Shown piece after piece: positions 29,162 through 38,822 of a stretch of 64,000 nt of DNA. The notes beneath the pieces were generated by a model. That model was given only the letters and a program-made list of their open reading frames with translations. It made no database searches and had not been told where the DNA came from. The translations under genes and the position numbers were made by a program. Source of the stretch: Bacteroidota bacterium (lineage in GTDB: Bacteria > Bacteroidota > Rhodothermia > Rhodothermales > Bin80); NCBI GenBank assembly GCA_026709065.1, contig JAPOTS010000043.1, forward strand, positions 1 to 64,000, given 5' to 3'. Positions within the stretch are counted from its first letter, which is position 1. Each line of letters begins with the position of its first letter.

Positions 29162-30451
29162 ATGTTTTTAGGTATTACCCCCTCCCCCCCATTTTTTCTT
29201 TTCTTGATCGTGATTCTCTTATCCAGCTGCGATACTGGAATTACGGAACCGGATACTCAAAACTCAAGTGTTGAGGATGTCGAAGATGAGATCCCTCTGG
29301 ACGCGCTGGGCAAAACCGGTTCTAGTAATAGAGAATGTCGACGAAAGAAAAAATTAACTTCCGCCATTCAGTGTATGCGAGACTTGCATGCCAAAGGAAA
29401 AGAAGAGCGCAAACTTTGGACACGGGCTTTGCGTGCAGTACGTTGTAATCCTACTGCAATGACTGCATCTGAAGCATGGGATAATCGCAACAACAATAGA
29501 AACAAAGTGTTGTGGGGTCGCATTACCAGAGCGATTGAGTCATGCGATACCCCAAGCGATGTCCAATTTGACGTTGGCTTCTCTGACCTTATTGACCCAT
29601 CCAACAACGGCGAAGCAGTGTTAGGCAAGATATCCACTGACGGCGATGTAAGGTTCATTGATGGCCAAACATTTTCCGCAAGTGAAGGTGTATCCTTTGA
29701 AAATGCGATGCGTGTAGAGATCATAATTGAGGTGGAGGCGAGCACTAACGTGACAAATTTCCGCGTAGGATTACATGGAGTGACTGATTTTAACAGTCTT
29801 GGAGTCTATATCAAACCAGCGGATGGAGAACGAAACGTTCCCAGTGGAGACGCATACCCGACCTGCAAAGCTTCCAATAATTGTTTTGAGATAGTAGCAA
29901 CTGAGTTAGGGGTAACGGAATCCCTTTTGAGAGATACTCCACCTCCATCACCTGTAAACAGAGGTCGTAGAACCTTTAATTTTTATGGGGATACCATAGA
30001 TGACAACATTGTGGGGCCGGATGCACATCATAAGGCAATAATTAGAATCCAGAGTGTTAATGGTTCTGGATCAATTCCTAGCGGAGGCGAATTAAACTTC
30101 ATTGTTGAAGAGGATGACATTAGTTGGGTAGATGTATGGCACGAGCCAATTTCAGGTGGAAGCCGAATCTTAGCTAGGGAAAGTCGGCAAGTGTTAGATG
30201 AGATTAATCTGCGTGGGGATCTTGAAGGGCCAGGATGGCGTGGTACTGGAAACTTATTCTGGCTGTTACCTCTTCCCTCAAGCCCCCTCAACGATATCCA
30301 TCATGTTGACCTCACTTTATATGCTGACTGTTCTATGGGCAGAGCAGTCATTAAACCATTGGCATCTCCAAGGCTTTCGGGTGCAAATACTGTTGACCGT
30401 GAGCACGTCAAAATCAGATGGGACAAAGAGGAGATTGTTGTTTGCAACTAA
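29162..30451 (+). CDS. Putative lipoprotein of unknown function with a C-tract in its signal peptide
   Basis: 429 aa. A hydrophobic run FFLFLIVILL and lipobox LSSC (Cys23) mark a lipoprotein. The rest has a basic helical part (about 55-125, RRKKKLTSAIQCMRDLH) and a beta-rich part (about 130-429) resembling secreted polysaccharide-binding or lyase-like folds, though I recognise no family. As written, translation starts at ATG 29162 and the signal peptide lacks positive residues. A second ATG at 29155 reads MKHVFRYYPLPP in another frame. It would join this frame if the C7 tract at 29174-29180 were one base shorter, giving a normal signal peptide. The gene stands between decayed transposons. Confidence 0.7.
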   Translation: MFLGITPSPPFFLFLIVILLSSCDTGITEPDTQNSSVEDVEDEIPLDALGKTGSSNRECRRKKKLTSAIQCMRDLHAKGKEERKLWTRALRAVRCNPTAMTASEAWDNRNNNRNKVLWGRITRAIESCDTPSDVQFDVGFSDLIDPSNNGEAVLGKISTDGDVRFIDGQTFSASEGVSFENAMRVEIIIEVEASTNVTNFRVGLHGVTDFNSLGVYIKPADGERNVPSGDAYPTCKASNNCFEIVATELGVTESLLRDTPPPSPVNRGRRTFNFYGDTIDDNIVGPDAHHKAIIRIQSVNGSGSIPSGGELNFIVEEDDISWVDVWHEPISGGSRILARESRQVLDEINLRGDLEGPGWRGTGNLFWLLPLPSSPLNDIHHVDLTLYADCSMGRAVIKPLASPRLSGANTVDREHVKIRWDKEEIVVCN

Positions 30452-30537
30452 CAAAAATCATTTACTTAATGTGGGTCATATCATCGGTGGATTGATAGAC
30501 CCTTGGGTGAGGGTAGGTGTGTTTAGTAGGAAGATAA

Positions 30538-30632
30538 AAACCAGCTCTTCGGTTGTTTGTTTTTGAACTTTGGATGTAGTAGGTTCTGTTGAACTATTGC
30601 TGATTGTTCCAAAATGGCCGAAGAGCTGGTTT
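30538..30632. repeat. Perfect 15-base inverted repeat bounding 95 bases
   Basis: The arm AAACCAGCTCTTCGG at 30538-30552 recurs as its exact reverse complement at 30618-30632, with 65 bases between. It follows the lipoprotein gene by about 90 bases. It could be a tiny transposon-like element or a long-looped hairpin. There is no T-run, so a simple terminator is unlikely. Confidence 0.8.
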
Positions 30633-30780
30633 ATTAGATTTATCTTGAAGTTATTCAGGATAATTGACGTATCTGGATGCGAATTATTAAGACCAGTGTC
30701 ATTCAACATGCCAATCTCTTTTTGAGAGTCCTGCGTTGGTAGGCTCCTCTATCGTCTTATGGGGCCATGAAGGCCAGAGA

Positions 30781-30805
30781 GCTAACCCTGCCCTGTAGTC
30801 ATGAA
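30781..30805 (+). repeat. Left terminal inverted repeat of the IS4-type element
   Basis: Begins GCTAACCCTGCCCTGTAG and pairs with 32530-32554 with one mismatch. It lies 155 bases beyond the transposase stop. Confidence 0.75.
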
Positions 30806-30959
30806 TACGCTTTACTATTGGATTTAGACCAGTTTTCACAGCTAAAGAATCTATCCGATTTTCATTTCTCCAATTCATGTCTACTGTGAGCAACTCATGA
30901 AGATCAAGTGATTTGATGTCTCAACACCTCCCAAAATCGATCTTATTTGTAACGTATTT

Positions 30960-32517
30960 TTAGGATGCTATGGATGGTAATGATGTACGCTCTACCAAGT
31001 CATAGATGCCCTTTAATTCCTCATATGTGATTGCACGCATCTGTAATTTTGCATATCCTCTCCACATGATCTCGTGCCCGGGTGGGGGATCATTCTTGCG
31101 ATCCATGTACCCGCCCATCATTGCCACCAATAGGATAGCACTCTTCAAATCGGTGTGAGCTGGAACCTTGTAGATCTGGGCATACACATCCATCATCTTA
31201 AATTCTGACTCGGTAAAAAACACCTCCGCAGACAAGTCTACCGTTTCTCTTCCCAGTAAGGTCATCAACATGATTCGCCATGCTGAGACCATGTACAAAG
31301 TAATCACCCGATGTAACGACTCCGCATCTTGTAGCCGTAAGTTTTCCACTTTACACCCCGTTTTAAGAACACGAAAGTGATCTTCAATCCGCCAGCGAAG
31401 TTTATAGGTATTCACCGTGTCTTCGGTCTGCTCCACAGAGGTGATCTCTTGGGTTGTGAGCAGATACCATTCTATGGGATCGTTGTCTGCAGGAGGAGAT
31501 TCTTTGCGCATGTGGATTCCCCAAACTGGCATCGGATCCTGCGTGGTATCTTTGGTTGGAGGGAGCAGATACCTTCCGTACCGAATTTCCATACGTGCAT
31601 GGCGTGGTTCACGGCCGTTACTGGTCACCCGACCCGATTTTTCTCGGCGACTCAATCGGGGTACTGAAAGCTCTATGATACCCGCGACCGACTCTTAACG
31701 CATGGCTAAAAATAACCTCTGTTGCTTTTCGTCATTGAGATGCCGGTTGTGTTTGGCGCGCACCAAGAGATGCGCCCGCTTTAAGGTGCGTTGCAATGCA
31801 AGAATTTCAAAGGCATCCGCTTCGCGGTCCATCACACAGATTACCTTCGTCTTGCGCGGCAGGGTGGTCGCCATCTCATCGGCATCCTGCAATCCATCCA
31901 TCCAACTACGGATTTTGGGAGACACCTGTCCATAGGCACAGCGCAGAACCCCCAACGGAAGACCCTTCTGATTTAACGCAATCGTTGCATGCAAGTGAAT
32001 ACCACGCGCTTTTGCTGAAGTCTGATTCTGCCCAATCACATCCAGACCCGGTGTCTTCGGTCGGGTTGAATAGGACATTTTCATCGCATCCATCACACAG
32101 ATTACCCTGTCTTGGGTGCGAGCACGCTCTGTCGTCCGACTACGATGGGGATCCAAGATTTTCTCCACCGTGACACCGAATTGATCCGCTTTCCCCCAGA
32201 AACGCCAGAAGGCCTGGGAATCACAGTATCCAGACACCGAGGTCCACGGACGGGAGACTCCGATTTCTTCTCAGGAAGGGTAAAATGTCCCTCACCTTCT
32301 AATGTCCGTAAAGCTTTCATGCAACTGGGAAGACGTAACTTCCCATTCGCGTTTACAAAGTTGAACTGTTTACAGACTGCCCAGCCAAGATCACTTCAAC
32401 TGTGACCCTTATGGGAGGCAACCGTCGCTGATACAGCAGATAAAGAACCCCGAAGGGCAGCAAGAATGGGAGATGTTGTTTCCATGAATCAAGAAAGATA
32501 CGAAACATAATCTCCAT
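30960..32517 (-). pseudogene. IS4-family transposase with Tn5-like C-terminus, broken by a stop and frameshifts
   Basis: Reading from about 32517, pieces are MEIMFRIFLDSWKQHLPF then LPPIRVTVEVILAG. After a frame change come DLGWAVCKQFNFVNANGKL, then KALRTLEGEGHFTLPEKK. After a second change near 32240-32265 comes WTSVSGYCDSQAFWRFWGK. The DDE core follows: VICVMDAMKMSYS, GQNQTSAKARGIHLHATIAL, VMDREADAFEIL. An in-frame TAA at 31697-31695 interrupts it after LFLAMR, and the same frame resumes with ESVAGIIELSVPRL. The signature YKLRWRIEDHFRVLKTGCK and a Tn5-type end (GGYMDRKNDPPPGHEIMWRGY) follow to 30960. With two frame changes and one nonsense codon it cannot make a full enzyme. Confidence 0.85.
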
Positions 32518-32529
32518 TGCTAAATTGAG

Positions 32530-32554
32530 TTCATAACTACAGGGCAGGGTTAGC
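32530..32554 (-). repeat. Right terminal inverted repeat of the IS4-type element
   Basis: The reverse complement matches the left end at 24 of 25 bases. It lies 13 bases before the most likely transposase start. Confidence 0.75.
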
Positions 32555-32800
32555 TTGTTTTTGGACGGTTTAAAGACGAGTTTGGAGTTCAATACATACA
32601 GTAAGTTTGCAATTGTAAGAGATTATCAATTACGGTGTAAAACCCTATAAGTGCATACCGAAAACCTGCTATAACAGAACATCAACTCATACAGTCATTT
32701 CATATGAAACTGAAACTACGCAAGTGCCCAGTATGGATATATTTGATAACTTATTGGTATAACATTCTTCTGAAAAACTAATAAAGCGTGACTGGTAACC

Positions 32801-34840
32801 ATGAAATTAGAAACAAATCTTCAAGGTCGTTTAAGAAATACGAAACTACCCCAATCTAAAGGGTTGTTTCCCTTATTTGAAGCGATCATCAACTCAATCC
32901 ACAGTTTAGAAGCTGCAGGGATTGGTCCAGAGGATGGGCTAATTAAAGTGATCATTCAACGGGAAGGTGCTCCTCTCTTTGATCAGCCAAAAGATGCTAC
33001 TACGACAAGTAGTTCTGAGCCTATTGTCGGTTTCAAAGTGATTGACAATGGTATCGGATTTAATGAGGAAAATTTTAAATCTTTCATTACGCTTGATACT
33101 CCATATGAGATTGACAAGGGAGGTAGAGGTATTGGTCGACTACTCTGGCTTAAAGCATTTGAGAAGGTTGATGTGGTGAGCCATTTTTTAAATGATCAGC
33201 ATGGATGCCAGCAGCGGAGTTTTCAATTTAGCCCCAAAGGAATCCTAAAATATTCCATTAAAGATGCTGATGATCAAGAAAACAGGAATACTATCATTCA
33301 TCTCCGAGGTTTTTATAAAAACTTCCGTTCCAATGTCCCTAGGACAGCCTCCCCGATCGCAAGTGCTATTGTTGAGTATTGTCTGTGGTATTTCGTACGA
33401 CCGGGTGGTGCACCAAGAATCATGGTTATAGATCAAAACGAAGGCATTTCACTTAATGATCTGTATGAGAGCCTCATGCATACTTCCGCATCCATTGACC
33501 ACATTCATATCAAAGGTATCCAATTTGACCTTCTCCATGTTAAACTTAGATCAACTACTTCATCTAATCACTCCATCGGATATTGTGCTGACGATCGCCT
33601 CGTTCAAAAGGAGAAGTTGAACAAATTCATTTCAGGTCTCCATGGCAAGATCACTAATGGGGAGGAATTCGTTTACATGTGCTATGTGAGTTCTAGTGTA
33701 CTCAATGATAGAGTGGATCCTGTGCGAAATACATTTGACATTTCATCTGATTCTGGGGGACTATTTGACGAGACCGAAATTACTTGGAGTGAAATCAATC
33801 AAGGAGTTGCCTCAAAAATATCTGGGCATCTTCAAGAATATATTGATCAGATTAATCAACGCGTGCAGGATCGAGTCCATGAATTTGTATCAAAAAAGTC
33901 CCCTCGCTATCGTCCAATTCTTCGTCATATTAATCTGAATGACTTAAATATTGACCCCAAAAGCTCTGATCGAGACCTTGAACTGATACTCCATCGCCAA
34001 TATGCAGAGATAGAGAGCCAGCTTCTTGCAGAAGGTCATGATCTGATGAAACCACAGAACGGGGAGTCTCTTCAAGATTATCAAGATCGCATAAGCTCTT
34101 ATTTGCGTAAGGTTGAAGATGTGAAAAAATCTGATCTTGCCAACTATGTGACCCATCGTCGAGTGGTCATAGACTTATTGAAGAACGCGATTAATAGTAG
34201 GTCGGATGGATCATACGCTCATGAAGAGCTTATCCATAAGCTTATGATGCCAATGCAAATTGAATCATCGGAAGTTCTGCAAGATTATTGCAACCTATGG
34301 TTGATTGATGAAAGATTGGCGTTTCATGAGTATCTGGCATCCGATCAAACATTATCAACAATGCCGATCACTGGGTCAAAATCTACAAAGGAGCCTGATC
34401 TATTAGCATTGAATGTTTTCGATAATCCGATTCTAGTTTCTGATAACTCTACTCCTCCCTTGGCTTCAATTGTTATCGTTGAATTCAAGCGTCCTATGCG
34501 AAACGATGCAACTCAGGGAAGAGAAAAGGATCCAATTGAGCAGGTCCTCGACTATCTGGATGAGACTCGAAAAGGGGGTGTACGAACGATACAGGGGCGT
34601 CAAATTCCAGCTTCTAATACGATTCCTGGGTTTTGTTATGTGATCTGTGATTTAACTCCTACCATTACTAAGCGTTGTTATAGGCATGATTTGTCAATAA
34701 CGAGTGATGGGATGGGCTACTTTGGCTACAACAAGCACTATAAAGCATATATTGAAGTCATTTCTTTTGACAGACTGGTGAATATGGCAATGAAGCGTAA
34801 TCGTGCATTTTTTGATAAACTTGGACTTCCCTCTGAGTAG
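32801..34840 (+). CDS. GHKL (HSP90/MutL-type) ATPase fused to a PD-(D/E)XK-like nuclease end
   Basis: 679 aa, soluble. The N-terminal third is a GHKL ATP-binding domain: LFPLFEAIINSIHS (N-box helix, about 25-38), VIDNGIGF (D82, G84, G86) and GGRGIGRLLWL (107-117). A middle region follows with VDPVRNTFDIS, a MutL/MORC-like arrangement. A helical section runs about 340-480. The C-terminal part has KEPDLLAL (D533) and IVIVEFKRP (E561, K563), then EQVLDYLDETRKGG, fitting a PD-(D/E)XK nuclease core. GHKL ATPases with nuclease partners occur in restriction-like and defence systems. It stands alone, 246 bases from a dead IS element. A defence role is inferred. Confidence 0.75.
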   Translation: MKLETNLQGRLRNTKLPQSKGLFPLFEAIINSIHSLEAAGIGPEDGLIKVIIQREGAPLFDQPKDATTTSSSEPIVGFKVIDNGIGFNEENFKSFITLDTPYEIDKGGRGIGRLLWLKAFEKVDVVSHFLNDQHGCQQRSFQFSPKGILKYSIKDADDQENRNTIIHLRGFYKNFRSNVPRTASPIASAIVEYCLWYFVRPGGAPRIMVIDQNEGISLNDLYESLMHTSASIDHIHIKGIQFDLLHVKLRSTTSSNHSIGYCADDRLVQKEKLNKFISGLHGKITNGEEFVYMCYVSSSVLNDRVDPVRNTFDISSDSGGLFDETEITWSEINQGVASKISGHLQEYIDQINQRVQDRVHEFVSKKSPRYRPILRHINLNDLNIDPKSSDRDLELILHRQYAEIESQLLAEGHDLMKPQNGESLQDYQDRISSYLRKVEDVKKSDLANYVTHRRVVIDLLKNAINSRSDGSYAHEELIHKLMMPMQIESSEVLQDYCNLWLIDERLAFHEYLASDQTLSTMPITGSKSTKEPDLLALNVFDNPILVSDNSTPPLASIVIVEFKRPMRNDATQGREKDPIEQVLDYLDETRKGGVRTIQGRQIPASNTIPGFCYVICDLTPTITKRCYRHDLSITSDGMGYFGYNKHYKAYIEVISFDRLVNMAMKRNRAFFDKLGLPSE

Positions 34841-35271
34841 CCAGATTATTTTTACTTTGGTACCTTGACTATTGCATCAGATCAATCATTCAAGTTTGGA
34901 TGTTTACGCTTTTTGGATCAATACTTGTGGAATGGGATCACTTTTCATCTTCATGGGAGTTAAATCAATAGCAATTTTTCAAAAAAAAGAGTATACATGA
35001 AATTTTCAGAAAATTGTAATTTCAAGTAAATTCGCCCGAAAATCCACTGATATTCAACGGAGGTTTGAAAAGGTTCGTCCGTCAATAAAGTGTATACATA
35101 CACCGATCCTTGTTAGCAATCGCAGTATATCTTGTACGCTCGTAAATCAATATTAGGAAGCTGAATTTCAAAATTCAAACTGTGTTTTACATCACAATCT
35201 TTACCATAGAAAACAACAATGATTGTAACAATTTAGTAGAATATTAAGGACGAAATTAAAATGAACAATCA
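34841..35271. other. Gene-free stretch between convergent genes
   Basis: AT-rich, 431 bases. It separates the ends of the GHKL gene and hisF. I saw no terminator hairpin with a clear T-run. Two similar short sites, AGTATACATG at about 34990 and GTGTATACATACAC at about 35090, are near-palindromic but may be chance. Confidence 0.4.
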
Positions 35272-36036
35272 CTAAATTCGTCTCACTGTGATTCCAGAAT
35301 CATGGAGAAATTGCTTGACCTCCGATAGTGTTACCTGTTTGAAATGAAACATGGAGGCAGCAAGGACCGCGTGAGCGCGCCCAACCATCAAAGCATCCCG
35401 GAAATGCTCAACCGTTCCTGCTCCGCCTGATGCAATGACTGGCAACTGCACACGACGGTCAATTTCTTGGAGAAGTTCTATGTCATAGCCAATCTGTGTC
35501 CCATCTCGATCCATCGAGGTCACCAACAATTCACCAGCCCCTCTAGTTTCGACTTCTATGGCCCATTGAAGTCCATCAATCCCTGTCGGGCGGCGACCGC
35601 CATGGGTATAAACCTCCCAGCCGCCCTGCCTTCGTCGCTTTACATCAATGGCAACAACCACGCATTGCGCACCAAAGGCCCGGCCACACTCGGTAATGAG
35701 ATCGGGGGTTTTGATTGCAGCCGAGTTGATGGCCACTTTGTCTGCTCCAGCATGAAGCATGTCACGCATATCTTCCATTGTTCGGATGCCACCTCCAACG
35801 GTGAGCGGGATAAAGACTTGTTCAGCGGTACGTCGAACAATCTCATGGATAATACCTCGGCCTTCATGGGTGGCTGTAATATCTAGAAAGACAAGCTCAT
35901 CTGCCCCCTCGCGATTATAGACCTGTGCCTGCTCCACAGGATCACCTGCATCAACGAGGTCAACAAATTGAATGCCTTTGACCACTCGTCCCTGATCTAC
36001 ATCTAAGCAGGGAATGATTCGCTTGGCTAAGGGCAT
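35272..36036 (-). CDS. hisF: Imidazole glycerol phosphate synthase subunit HisF
   Basis: The cyclase half of the enzyme that makes the imidazole ring of histidine, using ammonia from HisH. Starting at the ATG at 36036 gives [21 protein letters not shown], the usual opening, with the first catalytic Asp in CLDVD. The second Asp is in [10 protein letters not shown]. An ATG seven codons earlier (36057) adds residues that other HisF proteins lack. The gene overlaps the end of hisA by about ten bases and is last in the operon. The barrel is complete through GITVRRI at the C-terminus. Confidence 0.96.
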   Translation of the reverse strand: MPLAKRIIPCLDVDQGRVVKGIQFVDLVDAGDPVEQAQVYNREGADELVFLDITATHEGRGIIHEIVRRTAEQVFIPLTVGGGIRTMEDMRDMLHAGADKVAINSAAIKTPDLITECGRAFGAQCVVVAIDVKRRRQGGWEVYTHGGRRPTGIDGLQWAIEVETRGAGELLVTSMDRDGTQIGYDIELLQEIDRRVQLPVIASGGAGTVEHFRDALMVGRAHAVLAASMFHFKQVTLSEVKQFLHDSGITVRRI

Positions 36037-36773
36037 GTGGACAAATTTTGATTCCACAGTTGGTAGCCGGAAAATTTCTTTTCATAGAGTGCTCGCCCAA
36101 TAATGACCGAATCTACGCCAAACGGTACTAATTCATTGAGTGTATCCAAATCTTCTGGCCCCGAGACCCCTCCACTGGCCATGAGGCGCGCCGTTGTGAG
36201 TTGAGTCCCCATTGTCTGGTAAGCATTTAGGTTGGGGCCTAGCATCGTTCCATCCCGCCCTATATCAGTATAGATGATTCGTCGGACTCCACAGCGCTCC
36301 ATGTCTTGGGCAAATTCCACAGCAGACAATCCCGTCCCATCAATCCATCCACTGACGCGAACCTCTCCTTGCTTGGCATCAATCCCAACCGCTACATGTT
36401 GATCCCCGTATTTCAAAACCATATCGCGAACAAGTTCACGATCTTTAACTGCTGCAGTGCCAATAATAACACGATGGATTCCCTGATCAAGAAGACGAAT
36501 CACATCTTCTTTTGAACGAATACCACCGCCGGTTTGGATGGGAATAGAAAGATGTTTTGCGATGTGTGTAATGGTATCTGAGTTATTCACACTCCCTCCT
36601 GAACGTGCTGCGTCAAGATCAACGATGTGAACCATTGGGGCTCCTTGATCTTCCCACATCTGAGCGACCTGCAATGGATTCGCATGGTAATGTGTGACTT
36701 GATCATAAGCCCCCTGCAGAAGCCTAACGCAATTGCCTTCAAGAAGGTCAATTGCAGGTACAGGAATGATCAT
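36027..36773 (-). CDS. hisA: HisA, ProFAR isomerase
   Basis: The Amadori isomerase of histidine synthesis, 248 aa, TIM barrel. The N-terminal catalytic Asp lies in [18 protein letters not shown]. The phosphate-binding turns are [10 protein letters not shown] and LMASGGVSG, and the second Asp is in [14 protein letters not shown]. It overlaps hisH by four bases at its start and hisF at its end. Confidence 0.95.
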   Translation of the reverse strand: MIIPVPAIDLLEGNCVRLLQGAYDQVTHYHANPLQVAQMWEDQGAPMVHIVDLDAARSGGSVNNSDTITHIAKHLSIPIQTGGGIRSKEDVIRLLDQGIHRVIIGTAAVKDRELVRDMVLKYGDQHVAVGIDAKQGEVRVSGWIDGTGLSAVEFAQDMERCGVRRIIYTDIGRDGTMLGPNLNAYQTMGTQLTTARLMASGGVSGPEDLDTLNELVPFGVDSVIIGRALYEKKFSGYQLWNQNLSTCP

Positions 36774-37381
36774 GCTAATGTCGCAAAATTTGATAGAATG
36801 CGTAGTCCAATGTTATGGCTTTTTTCGGGATGAAACTGTACCCCATAGACATGATCGCTAGCGAATGCCACAGGAAGCTCTTCCCCATATTCTGTGGAAG
36901 CAATTACATCATTCGGGTCATTCTCTGTCGCATAAAACGAGTGGGCAAAATAGCAATATGCATGATCTGGAATCCCGTCAAATAAAACATTTTGGCAAAG
37001 TGGTTTAACGATATTCCATCCCATATGCGGCACTTTCAATGCGCTATCAGGAGGTGATAACTCTCTGATATGCCCTTTCATTAGGCCTAAACCTGCATGG
37101 ATCCCTAACTCTGAACTAGTTTCAAAAAGCATCTGCATACCCACACACACACCTAAAAAAGGAATCTTTCGTGCAACAGCATCCAAAATAGGTTGCTCCA
37201 ATTGACGTTTTCTAACTTCCTCTATACAGGCCCCAAAGGCACCCACTCCTGGGAGGATCAGTCTTTGGGCTTGGAGGATGGTTTCGGGGTTATCAGTTCT
37301 TACAACATGATCAGAAACATGCTGCAGTGCTCGTTCAATTGAGCGGAGGTTACCGATTCCGTAATCAATGATCGCAATCAT
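36770..37381 (-). CDS. hisH: Imidazole glycerol phosphate synthase subunit HisH
   Basis: Glutamine amidotransferase that releases ammonia for HisF. The 203-aa protein has IIDYGIGNLRSIERAL at the N-terminus, the nucleophile in GVCVGMQMLFE and the His-Glu pair in GVQFHPEKS. It overlaps its two neighbours by one and four bases, which suggests coupled translation with hisA and the upstream proC. Confidence 0.95.
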   Translation of the reverse strand: MIAIIDYGIGNLRSIERALQHVSDHVVRTDNPETILQAQRLILPGVGAFGACIEEVRKRQLEQPILDAVARKIPFLGVCVGMQMLFETSSELGIHAGLGLMKGHIRELSPPDSALKVPHMGWNIVKPLCQNVLFDGIPDHAYCYFAHSFYATENDPNDVIASTEYGEELPVAFASDHVYGVQFHPEKSHNIGLRILSNFATLA

Positions 37382-38214
37382 TATTTGTCATCATCTTTAC
37401 CACTGAGCTCGCGTGAACGTTCGGTTGCAGTACCCACTGCATTGATAAACATAGTGCGTAGACCGTATTGTTCAAGTTCCGCAATTGCAGCAATGGTGGT
37501 TCCACCCGGAGTCGTGACTTGATCCCGTAGAATGGCTGGATGCTCACCCGAATGGTCGGCTAATTGCGCAGCTCCGAGTAGAGTCTTTTTTGAAAGGCTA
37601 AATGCAATAGGTCGGGGCAATCCTTGTTTAACTCCAGCATCAGTGAGTGCCTCAATGAGCATGAAGACATAGGCTGGCCCACTTCCACTTAAACCAGTCA
37701 CAGCATCCATAAGGTATTCCTGAACCTGCTCAACACTACCGACGGCTTCAAACATTTCTCGGACTATAGCGAGATGCTCCTCAGATGCAGATTCGCCTGC
37801 ACAAATTGCAGTCGCTGCTTGCCCAACAATCATTGGAGTATTTGGCATAGTACGGACGACCGGTTGATGATCTGAAAATTCCTTTGCAATTCTGGACGTT
37901 GTCAGCCCCGCCAAGACGGAGACGATCAAGGTTTTTGGATTTACATGATCACGAATATCATTGGTCACCGCCAACCAATTAGCAGGCTTAACTGCTATGA
38001 CAATGATTGACGCACCCTTAACGGCTTTTTTGTTATCTGTCCCAGCAGTAACTCCTGGAAGCATCTCGCGTAGTGCTTTCAATGCATGAGGATTTCGCCG
38101 TGTTACACATACTCTAGATGGGTTCACATGACCTCCACTGATCAGACCGCCGACAAGTGCCCGCCCGATATTACCCGCCCCTATGACGGTAATGGTTTGA
38201 TTAGAAAGGGACAT
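37381..38214 (-). CDS. proC: Pyrroline-5-carboxylate reductase
   Basis: Last step of proline synthesis (NAD(P)H-dependent). The 277-aa protein opens with TITVIGAGNIGRALVGGLI (dinucleotide loop) and later has VVRTMPNTPM and DAVTGLSGSGPAYVFMLIEALTDAGVKQGL, both classic ProC stretches, plus QVTTPGGTT near the end. It lies inside the histidine operon, overlapping hisB and hisH by one base each. That mixes proline and histidine supply in one transcript, an uncommon arrangement. Confidence 0.95.
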   Translation of the reverse strand: MSLSNQTITVIGAGNIGRALVGGLISGGHVNPSRVCVTRRNPHALKALREMLPGVTAGTDNKKAVKGASIIVIAVKPANWLAVTNDIRDHVNPKTLIVSVLAGLTTSRIAKEFSDHQPVVRTMPNTPMIVGQAATAICAGESASEEHLAIVREMFEAVGSVEQVQEYLMDAVTGLSGSGPAYVFMLIEALTDAGVKQGLPRPIAFSLSKKTLLGAAQLADHSGEHPAILRDQVTTPGGTTIAAIAELEQYGLRTMFINAVGTATERSRELSGKDDDK

Positions 38215-38822
38215 TAGATGATTCCTTTGGTGGATGGCATGGCTGGATTGGAATGGCTTCGCTGAATTGCAATCTTTAAAGCTTGAGCGACAGATTTGAA
38301 AATCGCTTCAATCTTATGATGTGTATTGATGCCATATATCACACTAATGTGTAATGTACACTGAGCATGTTCAGCAAAACTGTACCAGAAATGCTGTACG
38401 AGTTCGGTGGGAAGATCTCCGACTATTGGGCGTTCAAACTCTCCTTCAAAGAAGAGTGTAAATCGACCAGAAAGATCAACCACTGCTCGCGCGAGAGATT
38501 CGTCCATCGGAACATATGCATTCCCATAACGGGTGATATGTGATTTATCTCCTAACGCTTGTCTAAATGCTTGGCCGAGACAAATGCCAATGTCTTCAAC
38601 TGTATGGTGTTCGTCAACCTCCAGATCTCCATTACAAGTTACTTGAAGATCAAATTGACCATGCTTTGCAAACAGATCAAGCATGTGATCTAAAAAGCCA
38701 ATCCCAGTTTGATTGATGTATTGACCAGACCCGTCAAGTGTAATCTGCAAAGAGATGTCTGTTTCTTTAGTGATCCGGTTAACAGAACCACTTCGGGAAG
38801 CCTGATTAGGTTTGCTCATCAA
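38214..38822 (-). CDS. hisB: Imidazoleglycerol-phosphate dehydratase
   Basis: Dehydrates imidazoleglycerol phosphate in histidine synthesis. This is the short, monofunctional form (202 aa), without the N-terminal phosphatase found in E. coli HisB. Manganese-binding motifs are DEHHTVEDIGICLG and INTHHKIEAIFKS, with the second pair of histidines at QHFWYSFAEHA and a C-terminal PSTKG. It is the first gene of the minus-strand his/pro operon. A 393-base gap to metG holds the promoters of both. Confidence 0.95.
   Translation of the reverse strand: MMSKPNQASRSGSVNRITKETDISLQITLDGSGQYINQTGIGFLDHMLDLFAKHGQFDLQVTCNGDLEVDEHHTVEDIGICLGQAFRQALGDKSHITRYGNAYVPMDESLARAVVDLSGRFTLFFEGEFERPIVGDLPTELVQHFWYSFAEHAQCTLHISVIYGINTHHKIEAIFKSVAQALKIAIQRSHSNPAMPSTKGII

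Larger units (their letters stand above)
30781..32554 (-). mobile_element. IS4-type insertion sequence, inactive
   Basis: About 1.77 kb bounded by inverted ends. The left end (30781-30805) and the reverse complement of the right end (32530-32554) agree at 24 of 25 bases, both beginning GCTAACCCTGCCCTGTAG. The transposase reading frame lies between them on the minus strand and is broken. I found no target-site duplication: the bases outside (CCAGAGA on the left, TTGTTTT on the right) differ, so the flanks have changed or the true ends lie slightly elsewhere. Confidence 0.8.

Noticed and set aside
30771-32564. Target-site duplication around the IS4-type element
   Set aside because: The flanking bases on the two sides do not match over 9-12 positions.
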